64,000 nucleotides of DNA from Flavobacterium beibuense F44-8 (GTDB lineage Bacteria; Bacteroidota; Bacteroidia; Flavobacteriales; Flavobacteriaceae). The DNA is taken from contig NZ_JRLV01000010.1 in assembly GCF_000769915.1 (NCBI RefSeq), forward strand, positions 1 to 64,000, written 5' to 3'. Under the pieces are notes generated by a model. It ran no database searches. It saw only the letters and a program-made list of their open reading frames with translations, and was not told the DNA's origin. This document shows positions 25,089-33,960 of the stretch, one piece after another. The stretch's first letter is position 1; every line of letters begins with the position of its first letter. The translations under genes were made by a program, and so were the position numbers.

Positions 25089-27104
25089 TTATATCTTTTT
25101 TGTAAGTACAATTTTTTCGGCCTGCTTTTCTACCATTTTTTGGTAAAAACCTTTAAGCACAGTATAATATGCTGGTGAAACAGATGCATAATTTATATCA
25201 GAAATAGCCATAAGCTGTATTTGATTGTTTTGTGCCTGTATGGTAAATTTAAACGACCCTATATTATCTTCCATAGCCAAAGCAATAGACTCAGGTAATG
25301 ACTCTACAATATATCCGTCAGGGATTTTTAAATTAATCATATATCTGTATTGTGTAGGAAAAACAAAATCTATTGGATACTCTCTTTTTTCCTGTTTAAA
25401 AGGATTTTCGTCATCAGTAAAAAACAGTAATGGGTTAATATAAATTTTATCTCCAATTACATCTGTAACATTATTGTGTGTAAAATTAAATTCTTCTGTT
25501 ACCGGCTTACTAAATTCATCATACACTACAGTGTAGTCATTAATCTCAATACCGTTATATCTTTCTTCCAGTTTTTCAAGATAACTATCTTCATTTGTAC
25601 CACTATATGCTTCCCTAAACAAGTAGGCATGATAATCATAATACTGATCTCTTGCTTTACCCGATATGACTCCGTCTTCTGCTATTTCTCCCATTATTGT
25701 AATATTCTCCTTGGAGTTAAACTGAGGCAGCATATTTATCGCAACCGAAGTCCCGTCTTTCTTTATCAGCCTTCCCTCCCAGTTAAGCGACCTTATAGGT
25801 CTTATATTAGGCAGTGCAGATTTTGAACTCGCATCAAGAAGCACAAAGCCTCCCTGTAGCTCAACAGATGCAATCACATAATTAAAAGCTGACCTGTTAG
25901 GGAATAGTGCTATTTTAGATGATCTGGTAGTTACCAATACCGGATTAGCTTCTAAACCGGCATAATTTAGCATTGCTGTAAGCATTAAGTTAATTTCTGC
26001 AATGTTACCGGTTTTACTTTTATAAGCCTGCTTAACCCCATCATGACAACTATATCCGTAATAGTCATTCCAGTTCATCCTGTCTCTTACATAAGTAAAT
26101 ATAATAGCTAATTTTTCTTCAGGCAAAGTAACACCTGCTATAAGAGCATCAACATCATCTTCAAAATAATTTGTTTTTTTAAGCTCTCCTCCAAAATTAT
26201 CATTCTTATAAATAGTTTTAGCCAGGTCTTCCCATGTATGAGAGTATGACTTTACGGTCTCGTTAGGGTATTGTGTCATGGTAAGCTCATGCTCAATACT
26301 ACTGGTATAATTATCTATATTATTAACAAAACGCTCTCCTTTTAACATTGGAGCATTCTCTATAATATAGGTTACAACATTTTCAAAATAGTTAATTTCA
26401 TTGTTAGAAAAACCGGTTTTACTAGCGTTAAAACCCTGTCCTCCACTCCTGTTTTTTGATGTGTAAGTAAACTTTTTATTATTCTTTGTCCTGTTAACCT
26501 TAGGTACAAGGTACCCCCTAAACACAGGATTAAAAGTATAATATTCTGGTATCCTGGTTGTATATTCAGAATAGTTTACCGGGATAGACTCCTGAAATCT
26601 CCACTCAGGAAAAACACTGGTAAAAGGAGATCTTATTTCATAATGATACTCTACAATGCTTCCCTCTTTTACATCGGGCATCATTATTTTTTTCTGTCTG
26701 TAAAATTTACTTAGTTCTTCATCAAACTCACCTTCTCTTTTTAACTTCGTTTTTTCAACTTTACCGTCTATCAGGTTATATGTTGCCGCTTTATTAAAAT
26801 CAACAGACTCATCTCCGTTATCAGAGTGATAATAACTTACAGCTTTATTTGCCCAATCATACCCATCTTTGGTGTAAATCTTTATTTTCATATCAACTTC
26901 AGTAACTAAAGTAAAACCTTCATTCTCTGAAAGCTCCATATAGGTTTCCCCTCTTGAAAATAATATTGCTGCCGGCGCTGTAGAGTCTGACGGATGTCTT
27001 TTTTGAGCCAGCTCTTCTTTAGTTACTTTTCCAAGCTCATATTTTTGAGCATAGGTACTATGGCCCGCTAAAAGCAGGAACATAAAAAATTTGAAAATCT
27101 TCAT
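25089..27104 (-). CDS. DUF3857/transglutaminase-like protein with lost catalytic residues (copy 2)
   Basis: This 671-residue secreted paralogue has a signal ending near HSTYAQ (residue 19) and the same layout. The Cys position is Ile368 (KTGNIAEIN), the His position Tyr409 (FNYVIAS), with Asp424 (LLDASSK) kept. Ile at the nucleophile rules out even a serine-based version of the chemistry. It lies 40 bp downstream of the paralogue with an intact Cys and His. Confidence 0.8.
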   Translation of the reverse strand: MKIFKFFMFLLLAGHSTYAQKYELGKVTKEELAQKRHPSDSTAPAAILFSRGETYMELSENEGFTLVTEVDMKIKIYTKDGYDWANKAVSYYHSDNGDESVDFNKAATYNLIDGKVEKTKLKREGEFDEELSKFYRQKKIMMPDVKEGSIVEYHYEIRSPFTSVFPEWRFQESIPVNYSEYTTRIPEYYTFNPVFRGYLVPKVNRTKNNKKFTYTSKNRSGGQGFNASKTGFSNNEINYFENVVTYIIENAPMLKGERFVNNIDNYTSSIEHELTMTQYPNETVKSYSHTWEDLAKTIYKNDNFGGELKKTNYFEDDVDALIAGVTLPEEKLAIIFTYVRDRMNWNDYYGYSCHDGVKQAYKSKTGNIAEINLMLTAMLNYAGLEANPVLVTTRSSKIALFPNRSAFNYVIASVELQGGFVLLDASSKSALPNIRPIRSLNWEGRLIKKDGTSVAINMLPQFNSKENITIMGEIAEDGVISGKARDQYYDYHAYLFREAYSGTNEDSYLEKLEERYNGIEINDYTVVYDEFSKPVTEEFNFTHNNVTDVIGDKIYINPLLFFTDDENPFKQEKREYPIDFVFPTQYRYMINLKIPDGYIVESLPESIALAMEDNIGSFKFTIQAQNNQIQLMAISDINYASVSPAYYTVLKGFYQKMVEKQAEKIVLTKKI

Positions 27105-27144
27105 AGTTGTAAGGTTTGGTTTTGATTTGGTTCGGTTTGTGTTT

Positions 27145-29067
27145 TTATTGTTTTAGTAGTACTACTTTTGCATTATCATTACGGCTTATTTTTTCCCTAA
27201 ACTGCCTGTACAGGTCGTAATCTGATTTTTCATACATACCTTTGTTAATTACAAGAGTTCTCTTATATACAAGTTTATTTCCCTCAACAAGATTACACTC
27301 TGCCTTGTATTCTCCAAATTTCTCTTTAATATCTACAGCATTAGGCATAGCCTCTATAGTATACCCTTCAGGCAGGGTTATAACAACCTCATCATTGTCA
27401 CAATAACCACGCAAAATTTCAAAAGGATTATATCTCTTGCGGTAGCGTTGCGGCACATTATCATTTTGATTAAAAGCATTAACCGCAAATATTAACCTTT
27501 GCCCGCTAAGGCTTGCATAGCTATTTGCCTCAAGCTCTAACACTTCTGTAAACTCAGCATCATTACGATTATTGGAAAGCTGAATTTTATTGAGTTTAAG
27601 ATTATTGATATTGCTAAAATAACTGGACTTATAAATTTTATCCAAATCATCCTGTGATTTTCCCTCAAGATGGTACTTATTATTGTATTGTATACCTTTT
27701 GAGACTACAGTAAGATTTCCTGTTATTTTTCCGTCATCAGAAAGTATATAGTTTCCTTTTAAAAACTGTGTATTCTCTTCCTTTTCATAGACATGAGTAC
27801 GCATTAGCTCACCTTTTTCAGGTGTGATAACCAAAGCCATTCTGTCATCGGTAAAATTACCCTGAAACGCAAACGGAACAACCTGACTGGTACATTCCAG
27901 CCATATCATTTCGTCATTGTTTGGGATTGCAAGTATCATATGATTACCCTGCATAGAAACAAAATCATCTGTTATATCTTTTTTACCCGGGTCACCATAT
28001 ATAACTGTACAGTAAGACTCAACTCCAACTTCTTTTAATAAAGCTCTGGTATAATTTGAAAGCGCTTTACAATCACCATACCCCAGCCTGTCTACATCTT
28101 TAGCCAGCATAGGTCTCCACCCGCCAATACCAAGCTGAATACTAACATAACGGGTTTTATCCTGAACGTACTTATATACTATTCTTGCCTTTTTTAACCT
28201 GTCGGTCTCTGTACCAACTAATTCTTTTATTTTCACTTTAGTCTCATCAGGAAGCTCATCAGTCCCTACAAGCAAATTATTATAATACCATGATCCAAAA
28301 GAAGCCCAGTCTGAAAACTCACCGTCTACCCCTTCAAGGTGGATACTGGTTAATGAAAACATTACTTTTGGCATAACAGAAGAATATGGAGTATAGGCTT
28401 CCGATTTGATTGCAGGAACATTTCCACATGTTAGTTTAAGCAAACCTTCCTGCTCCTCTTTAGTTATTGTAATATCATTAGTGTTATATTCCTTATATCG
28501 AAACCCAAGACCGGGATCATAGGCAATACTATACTCTGACTTCTCTACCGAGGTAAAAAGTCCTTCAACAGGAACCCAAGGAGAGATAAAAACTGTATTT
28601 ATGGTTTCTACTTCACTTTCATAAACCACAGTAAAAGGATATTGCACCGGAGTATAATCAAGATACAGTACTTTATTATCTGTAATCCCTGCACCCTGGG
28701 ATACCGAAGTCATTTTAAAATCTTTTTTCTTAATTTTCTTTATCTCACTCCCTGCCGAATTATATATTACAGCCTGTAAGGATTTAATTTTTTCAGAATC
28801 GGAAAAATATTCATAAAAACCTGCGCTTTCAAATCCTGTTTCGTTTAAAAAAGTAATCGCTTTTTTCTTACTAACTTTCATGGATTTACGTGAAGAAATC
28901 TCAACATTTGTAGTGTTTAAACGCACAACGGCGTTTGCATGTTCTTTTAACTCTGAAGGAATAGAAAATGCAGATAGATTTTCCTGAGCTTTAATATTAT
29001 AACAAAAGAACAGTAGTAGTAAAGGTGTGTAAATTCTTAAAAACATTTTGTTAAAACTTTTATCCAA
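27145..29067 (-). CDS. DUF3857/transglutaminase-domain protein, catalytic Cys/His intact (copy 1)
   Basis: This 640-residue secreted protein (signal to about residue 27, IKAQ) has a DUF3857 domain followed by a transglutaminase-like domain. The catalytic residues are recognisable: Cys333 in RLGYGDCKALSNYTR, His376 in MQGNHMILAIPN and Glu391 in IWLECTSQ (Glu where Asp is usual). The family is papain-like and may act on protein amides or peptidoglycan-linked peptides. The substrate is unknown. It heads the four-gene array, directly after dtd. Confidence 0.85.
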   Translation of the reverse strand: MDKSFNKMFLRIYTPLLLLFFCYNIKAQENLSAFSIPSELKEHANAVVRLNTTNVEISSRKSMKVSKKKAITFLNETGFESAGFYEYFSDSEKIKSLQAVIYNSAGSEIKKIKKKDFKMTSVSQGAGITDNKVLYLDYTPVQYPFTVVYESEVETINTVFISPWVPVEGLFTSVEKSEYSIAYDPGLGFRYKEYNTNDITITKEEQEGLLKLTCGNVPAIKSEAYTPYSSVMPKVMFSLTSIHLEGVDGEFSDWASFGSWYYNNLLVGTDELPDETKVKIKELVGTETDRLKKARIVYKYVQDKTRYVSIQLGIGGWRPMLAKDVDRLGYGDCKALSNYTRALLKEVGVESYCTVIYGDPGKKDITDDFVSMQGNHMILAIPNNDEMIWLECTSQVVPFAFQGNFTDDRMALVITPEKGELMRTHVYEKEENTQFLKGNYILSDDGKITGNLTVVSKGIQYNNKYHLEGKSQDDLDKIYKSSYFSNINNLKLNKIQLSNNRNDAEFTEVLELEANSYASLSGQRLIFAVNAFNQNDNVPQRYRKRYNPFEILRGYCDNDEVVITLPEGYTIEAMPNAVDIKEKFGEYKAECNLVEGNKLVYKRTLVINKGMYEKSDYDLYRQFREKISRNDNAKVVLLKQ

Positions 29068-29095
29068 AAATAACCGTTTTTAACAAAACAGAAAA

Positions 29096-29548
29096 TTATT
29101 CTTTGTTTTTTGAATCAATCAAAATAGTTACAGGACCATCATTTACAAGAGCAACTTTCATATCGGCTCCAAATTCACCTGTTTGAATAACCTTACCTGT
29201 TTCCTGTTGTAACGTTTTAACAAAGTCTTCATATAGCGGAATTGCCACATCTGGCTTAGCTGCTTTTATATACGACGGACGATTTCCTTTTTTTGTTGCA
29301 GCATGTAACGTAAACTGACTTACAACTATAATATCCCCATCAGCTTCGGTAACACTTAGGTTCATCACTCCGTTATCATCGCCAAAAATCCTGAGCTTTG
29401 CTATTTTGGCACACAACCAGTTTATATCTTCATTAGTGTCTGCACCCTCAACACCTACAAGTATTAATAGCCCTTTTTGAATATCGGCAGTTATCCTGCC
29501 CTCTATGGTTACAGATGCTTCGCTTACTCTTTGTATTACTACTCTCAT
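29096..29548 (-). CDS. dtd: D-aminoacyl-tRNA deacylase
   Basis: This 150-residue enzyme clears D-amino acids from mischarged tRNA. It shows MRVVIQRVSEASVTIEG, LLILVGVEGADTNED, the signature SQFTLHA (about 77-83) and the C-terminal NDGPVTILIDS (the GP motif that excludes L-aminoacyl substrates is VNDGPVT here). Its ATG overlaps the rsgA stop by one base (TAATG), so translation is coupled. Confidence 0.94.
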   Translation of the reverse strand: MRVVIQRVSEASVTIEGRITADIQKGLLILVGVEGADTNEDINWLCAKIAKLRIFGDDNGVMNLSVTEADGDIIVVSQFTLHAATKKGNRPSYIKAAKPDVAIPLYEDFVKTLQQETGKVIQTGEFGADMKVALVNDGPVTILIDSKNKE

Positions 29549-30519
29549 TATTCCTGATTATCACTGGCACGACCATCGCCATAAATATCGGTTCGGTAAT
29601 TCTCGTCTTCTCCATCCAGCATTTGCAGATAACTCTTATAACGTGACCAGGATATCTCATCATTTTCCAGAGCATCTTTAACGGCACAATAAGGTTCATC
29701 CTTATGCAGGCAGTTGTTAAACTTACATTGATCCTTAAGAGCAAAAAACTCCGGAAAGTAATCACCCAGTTCATCCCTCTCCATGTCTACTATACCAAAA
29801 CCTCTTATACCCGGAGTATCTATTATTTTGGCATCAAAATCAAGCTCAAACATTTCGGCAAAGGTAGTAGTGTGCTGCCCTTGGCTGTGTTGTTCGGATA
29901 TTTCTTTTGTTTTAAGGTTTAGAGAAGGCTGTAACTTATTAATAAGTGTTGATTTACCAACTCCCGAATGACCGGAAAACATATTTACATTTCCTTTCAT
30001 CATTTCCTTAAGTTCATCAATACCTTTATTCTCGGTAGCCGAAACTCTTAAACATTTATAACCTATACTGCTGTATATGTATTGCAGGTAAAGCTGTTCG
30101 TCTAACATCTCTTCGGTAAAAGTATCTATCTTATTAAAAACAATTACTGCTTCAATACCATAAGCTTCTGCCGTTACTAAAAAACGATCTATAAAACTGG
30201 TTGTGGTAACAGGGTTATTTACGGTTACCAGCAGAAAAAGCTTATCTATATTAGAAGCGATGATATGTACCTGCTTAGAAAGGTTTACCGATTTACGAAT
30301 GATATAATTTTTTCGTTCGTGGATATTATGAATCAGTCCTGTAGTATCATCTGAAGTTTCATCAAGTTCAAAATCTACCAAATCACCTACTGCCACCGGA
30401 TTGGTACTTTTAATTCCTTTAATACGGAATTTACCCTTAATACGGCATTCATAAAAGTCGCCGGCTTCCGTTTTAACGGTATACCAGCTTCCGGTAGATT
30501 TATAAACAAGTCCTGTCAT
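29548..30519 (-). CDS. rsgA: Ribosome small-subunit biogenesis GTPase
   Basis: This 323-residue circularly permuted GTPase has an N-terminal OB fold (about 1-75), then G4 (FNKID) ahead of G1 (GHSGVGKSTLIN) and G3 (DTPGIRGFG). A C-terminal zinc finger has Cys/His spacing in CKFNNCLHKDEPYCAV. It matures the 30S subunit and is often a target of ppGpp. It is co-transcribed with dtd. A -7-like TATCTTTG (30531..30524) just upstream could give an internal promoter, but no -33 is seen. Confidence 0.94.
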   Translation of the reverse strand: MTGLVYKSTGSWYTVKTEAGDFYECRIKGKFRIKGIKSTNPVAVGDLVDFELDETSDDTTGLIHNIHERKNYIIRKSVNLSKQVHIIASNIDKLFLLVTVNNPVTTTSFIDRFLVTAEAYGIEAVIVFNKIDTFTEEMLDEQLYLQYIYSSIGYKCLRVSATENKGIDELKEMMKGNVNMFSGHSGVGKSTLINKLQPSLNLKTKEISEQHSQGQHTTTFAEMFELDFDAKIIDTPGIRGFGIVDMERDELGDYFPEFFALKDQCKFNNCLHKDEPYCAVKDALENDEISWSRYKSYLQMLDGEDENYRTDIYGDGRASDNQE

Positions 30520-30554
30520 TCGGCAAAGATAAATATTTTAACTCCATGAGTTTA

Positions 30555-31643
30555 TTAATCCTTTCTATTTATCACATTTTGCTGATGACTAATACTTTCA
30601 TCATGTATCGCCTTAAATATGCTCATAATAAAATCTTCACTTAATCCCTTCTCATTACCCTGTACAATCATCTTGTCAAGTATCTCTACCCAACGTTTAT
30701 TTTGAAGTACGGCTACATTCCTGTCTTTTTTAAGCTGACCTATCTCATCGGCTATCTTCATTCTCTTTGCCAGCACATCTATTATTTTAGAATCCAGTTC
30801 ATCAATATTAAGCCTAAACTTATTCATTTTCACTGTAAACTCATCTTCGGTATCGGTTTCCTTCCTAACTTTTAAATCCTTACATATTTGCTTAAGGGCA
30901 GTAGGGGTTACCTGCTGTGCCGCATCACTCCATGCATTATCCGGGTCAATATGAGTTTCAATTATAAGTCCGTCATAGTTAAGATCAAGTGCCTTTTGGG
31001 AAACATCCTGTATCATATCCCTTTTACCGGTAATATGTGACGGATCGCAAATAAGCGGCAGGTCGGGAAAACGGTTTTGAAGCTCAATTGCCAGTTGCCA
31101 TTCGGGTATATTTCTGTATTTTGTTTTTTCGTAAGTAGAGAATCCTCTGTGAATAACACCCAGTTTTTTAATCCCTGCATTATGCAGTCGTTCTACCGCT
31201 CCTATCCATAAAGCCAAATCAGGATTTACCGGATTTTTAACCAACACAATCTTATCTGTATTTTTTAATGCATCGGCAATTTCCTGAACTGCAAACGGGT
31301 TAACTGTAGTACGTGCCCCAATCCATAGCACATCAATATTATGCTCTAAGGCTAACTGAACATGGGTAGCATTAGCAACCTCTACAGCCATGGGTAGCCC
31401 GGTTTCGGCTTTAGCCCTTTGCAGCCATTTAAGTCCTATGGCACCAACACCTTCAAATCCTCCGGGACGGGTTCTGGGTTTCCATATACCTGCCCTGAAA
31501 AAACTGGCGTCAGAATCTTTAAGTTCGTGTGCAATTTTAAGCACCTGTTCTTCTGTTTCGGCACTGCAGGGACCTGCTATTAAAAGTGGATGTGACAGGT
31601 TTAAATCATCGAGCCACGTTCTCATTAATATATCGTTTTCCAT
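30555..31643 (-). CDS. Bifunctional DAHP synthase / chorismate mutase type II
   Basis: This 362-residue fusion has an N-terminal KDPG-type DAHP synthase (about 10-255: LLIAGPCSAETEEQ, FRAGIWKPRTRPGGFEG, CDPSHITGKRDMI) and a C-terminal AroQ chorismate mutase (about 270-350: NIDELDSKIIDVLAKRMKIA). It makes the first committed shikimate-pathway product and also converts chorismate to prephenate. I start at 31643 (MENDILMRTW). It lies 63 bp after the aminotransferase gene. The gap holds a -7-like TAAATTTG (31692..31685) and a small hairpin. Confidence 0.92.
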   Translation of the reverse strand: MENDILMRTWLDDLNLSHPLLIAGPCSAETEEQVLKIAHELKDSDASFFRAGIWKPRTRPGGFEGVGAIGLKWLQRAKAETGLPMAVEVANATHVQLALEHNIDVLWIGARTTVNPFAVQEIADALKNTDKIVLVKNPVNPDLALWIGAVERLHNAGIKKLGVIHRGFSTYEKTKYRNIPEWQLAIELQNRFPDLPLICDPSHITGKRDMIQDVSQKALDLNYDGLIIETHIDPDNAWSDAAQQVTPTALKQICKDLKVRKETDTEDEFTVKMNKFRLNIDELDSKIIDVLAKRMKIADEIGQLKKDRNVAVLQNKRWVEILDKMIVQGNEKGLSEDFIMSIFKAIHDESISHQQNVINRKD

Positions 31644-31706
31644 TATTACAACTCTGTACAGCACAAGGCTGTTTTAATATTTTACAAATTTAACTTATTA
31701 CTTTTA

Positions 31707-32852
31707 CTAAAGGCGCTGTATGGCCTCACTAATTTGGCTTTCGTTTACACACAGTGAGAACCTTATATAGCCTTCTCCAGCCGAGCCGAAAACCGTACCG
31801 GGTGTTATAAAGATATCCTTACCGTAAAGTACCTCATCAATATAGGCTTCTGCCGAAGCTACCTCTTCGGGTAATTTAGCCCAAACGAACAATCCTGCAG
31901 AATCGGTTTTATAGGTACATCCCAGCTTTTCGGCCATTTCATATATAAGCTCACGTCTTTTACCATAGGTTTCATTAAGCATGGAAAACCAGCCCGAATC
32001 ACTGTTAAGCGCAGCTACCGCACCCTTTTGTATACCATAAAACATACCGCTATCCATGTTACTTTTAACTTTTAATACCGAGACTATCAAATCAGGATTG
32101 CCGGAAATCATTCCTACACGCCATCCGGCCATATTGAATGTTTTACTGAGAGAGTTTAACTCCAGTGCAACATCTTTTGCTCCCTCTACCTGAAAAACTG
32201 AAAGCGGACTATCATTAAGCACAAAGCTGTAAGGGTTATCGTTTACTATTAAGAAATCGTGCTTTTTAGCCAGTGCCACCAGTTTTTCAAACATGGTACG
32301 ACTACCTTTAGCTCCTGTTGGCATATGCGGATAATTGGTCCACATAATTTTTACCCTGCTCCAGTCTGTCTCATCGAGAGCATCAAAGTCGGGTTCCCAA
32401 TTATTCTGTTCACTTAACGTATAAAATACAGGCTGTGCTCCCACCAAGCGGGTTGCCGAAATATAAGTAGGATACCCCGGGTTTGGTATTAGCACCTTAT
32501 CTCCTTCATTCAAAAAAGCCATGGAAACATGCATTATTCCTTCCTTCGACCCCATTAACGGTAAAATCTCTGTTGCCGGATTCAGTTCAACATCAAAATG
32601 CCTGCTGTAAAATCGCGCCATGCTTTCCCTTAGTTCAGGCAACCCCTGATAGCTTTGATATTCATGTGCAAAACTATCGTTCACTGCATTACTCATCGCT
32701 GTAATTACCTGTGGCGATGGCGGTAAATCAGGACTACCAATTCCCATATTAATAACCTTTTTCCCCTGGGCAACCATTTGTCTCACTTCTCTTAATTTGC
32801 CGGAAAAGTAATACTCCTGTATATGTTCCAGCCTTTGTGCCTGTGCTATCAT
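31707..32852 (-). CDS. Class I aminotransferase, probably aromatic/prephenate
   Basis: This 381-residue fold-type I PLP enzyme shows NMGIGSPDLPPSPQVI near 35, the ring-stacking and phosphate region MGSKEGIMHVSMAF, VNDNPYSFVL, the Schiff-base Lys in SLSKTFNMAGWRVG, and RFSLCVNE near the end (carboxylate Arg). Position between prephenate dehydratase and DAHP synthase suggests transamination of phenylpyruvate, prephenate or hydroxyphenylpyruvate. Its start overlaps the pheA stop by four bases. Confidence 0.85.
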   Translation of the reverse strand: MIAQAQRLEHIQEYYFSGKLREVRQMVAQGKKVINMGIGSPDLPPSPQVITAMSNAVNDSFAHEYQSYQGLPELRESMARFYSRHFDVELNPATEILPLMGSKEGIMHVSMAFLNEGDKVLIPNPGYPTYISATRLVGAQPVFYTLSEQNNWEPDFDALDETDWSRVKIMWTNYPHMPTGAKGSRTMFEKLVALAKKHDFLIVNDNPYSFVLNDSPLSVFQVEGAKDVALELNSLSKTFNMAGWRVGMISGNPDLIVSVLKVKSNMDSGMFYGIQKGAVAALNSDSGWFSMLNETYGKRRELIYEMAEKLGCTYKTDSAGLFVWAKLPEEVASAEAYIDEVLYGKDIFITPGTVFGSAGEGYIRFSLCVNESQISEAIQRL

Positions 32853-33676
32853 ACTTTTCCGTTTTTATATTCGCCTAATACTTTAAATTGTATGGTCATT
32901 ATCTCTAATACCGATTTTGCCTTTTCATAATCTCCGTAATCGTTAAAAACCATATCGGCAAAAAACGAGTACTGAAAAGGCTTCTCGATTATCGGCATTG
33001 ATTGTATTTTGGTTAGATTGAGTTTACAGTCGTTAATCACATTAAGTACCGTTGCAAGGCTGCCGGGAGTATCGTTTAACTCAAACTTCACCGACACCTT
33101 ACTAACCTCATCCTTATTTACCGGATTGTATGCCGACTGTAAAACCACAAACCTTGTTTTATTATTTTTTATAGTGTGAATGGACTGTGCCAGTATATCC
33201 AAATCAAAAAATTGCGCAGCCATAGACCCCGCTACCGCTGCTATACCTTTTAACTGTTTTTCGTTTATGCGCTGGGCGGTTTCGGCGGTATCAACACTTT
33301 CCACCAGTTTTATATGCGGATACCTACTAAAAAAATCAGCACACTGCAGTAAAGCTATAGGGTGTGAATGCACCTCTTTAATATCTTTAATTGTCTGCCC
33401 CTTTAATGCCATGAGATTCATGTTAATATCAAGGTAATACTCTCCTGTAATGCATAGGTTATTCCTGTCTATAAGTGCATAGTTTGGAATAATGGAACCT
33501 GCTATGGAATTTTCGAGCGCCATTACAGCATGCCGGGACTTTTGGCTTACCACACTGGTAACCAAATCAGGAAACGTCATACACTCATCAAACAAAATAT
33601 CGTTACCAAAATAAGCCATAGCGACCTGATGATGAAATGACCCTTTAATGCCTTGGATTGCGATTTTTCTTTTCAT
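32849..33676 (-). CDS. pheA: Prephenate dehydratase
   Basis: This 275-residue enzyme converts prephenate to phenylpyruvate. The dehydratase domain (about 1-185) shows IAIQGIKGSFHHQVAMAYFG, ALENSIAGSIIPNY, HSHPIALLQCADFF and the signature NKTRFVVL. An ACT domain (about 195-275, KFELNDTPGSLATVLNVIND, then KIQSMPIIEKPFQYSFFAD) should bind Phe for feedback inhibition. I start at 33676 because the extension to 33724 runs through the attenuator hairpin. The gene is preceded by a Phe/Tyr leader and terminator. Confidence 0.93.
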   Translation of the reverse strand: MKRKIAIQGIKGSFHHQVAMAYFGNDILFDECMTFPDLVTSVVSQKSRHAVMALENSIAGSIIPNYALIDRNNLCITGEYYLDINMNLMALKGQTIKDIKEVHSHPIALLQCADFFSRYPHIKLVESVDTAETAQRINEKQLKGIAAVAGSMAAQFFDLDILAQSIHTIKNNKTRFVVLQSAYNPVNKDEVSKVSVKFELNDTPGSLATVLNVINDCKLNLTKIQSMPIIEKPFQYSFFADMVFNDYGDYEKAKSVLEIMTIQFKVLGEYKNGKV

Positions 33677-33684
33677 ATATATCC

Positions 33685-33713
33685 AAAAAAAATCCCGACG
33701 GTTAGGTCGGGAT
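33685..33713 (-). terminator. Attenuator terminator in front of pheA
   Basis: On the minus strand an 8-bp GC-rich stem (33713..33706 with 33699..33692, ATCCCGAC/GTCGGGAT) has a 6-nt loop and is followed by eight T (33692..33685). It stands 8 nt before the pheA start codon. A terminator this close to a start codon, preceded by a Phe-rich ORF, is the hallmark of transcription attenuation. Confidence 0.88.
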
Positions 33714-33740
33714 CTGTATATCAATTTAAATTCTAAATGA

Positions 33741-33821
33741 TTATTTTAATACAATACAATCCCGCCCCTCTCTGTTAAAGAAGAAATAAAAATAAGCGTT
33801 AAAGAAGTTTGTATTGAACAT
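33741..33821 (-). CDS. Phe/Tyr-rich leader peptide of the phe/aro operon
   Basis: This 26-codon ORF (ATG 33821, stop TAA 33743..33741) encodes seven Phe and two Tyr in its first 15 residues, including the run AYFYFFFNREG (residues 9-19). No sizeable protein is expected; the peptide should act as a sensor of charged Phe/Tyr tRNA. Its 3' part (CGGGATTGT, 33764..33756) can pair either with ACAATCCC just before its own start (33833..33826) or with the 5' arm of the terminator (ATCCCG). That gives the three mutually exclusive pairings of classical attenuation. Too short for most gene finders. Confidence 0.85.
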   Translation of the reverse strand: MFNTNFFNAYFYFFFNREGRDCIVLK

Positions 33822-33960
33822 CTTTGGGATTGTTTCCTGCTAAAATAGGAAATTTTTCTTTTCAAAATACACATTAGTAAAAATTAATCATCATAAAATT
33901 GGAACCTGCGGCGTTATCATATTGTTTTCTTATTATTTTTGTTCCAAATACAGGTAAATT

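Noticed and set aside
27105..27144. Repeated TTTGGTT-like units between two DUF3857 genes
   Set aside because: Only 40 bp with imperfect short repeats; no -7 box or hairpin, so no feature is claimed.
29448..29774. 108-codon minus frame spanning the rsgA/dtd junction
   Set aside because: It is out of frame with two well-conserved genes that fully occupy the region.
33677..33724. N-terminal extension of pheA to 33724
   Set aside because: The extra 16 codons are encoded by the attenuator hairpin and its T-run and do not resemble prephenate dehydratase; the start at 33676 fits the family.
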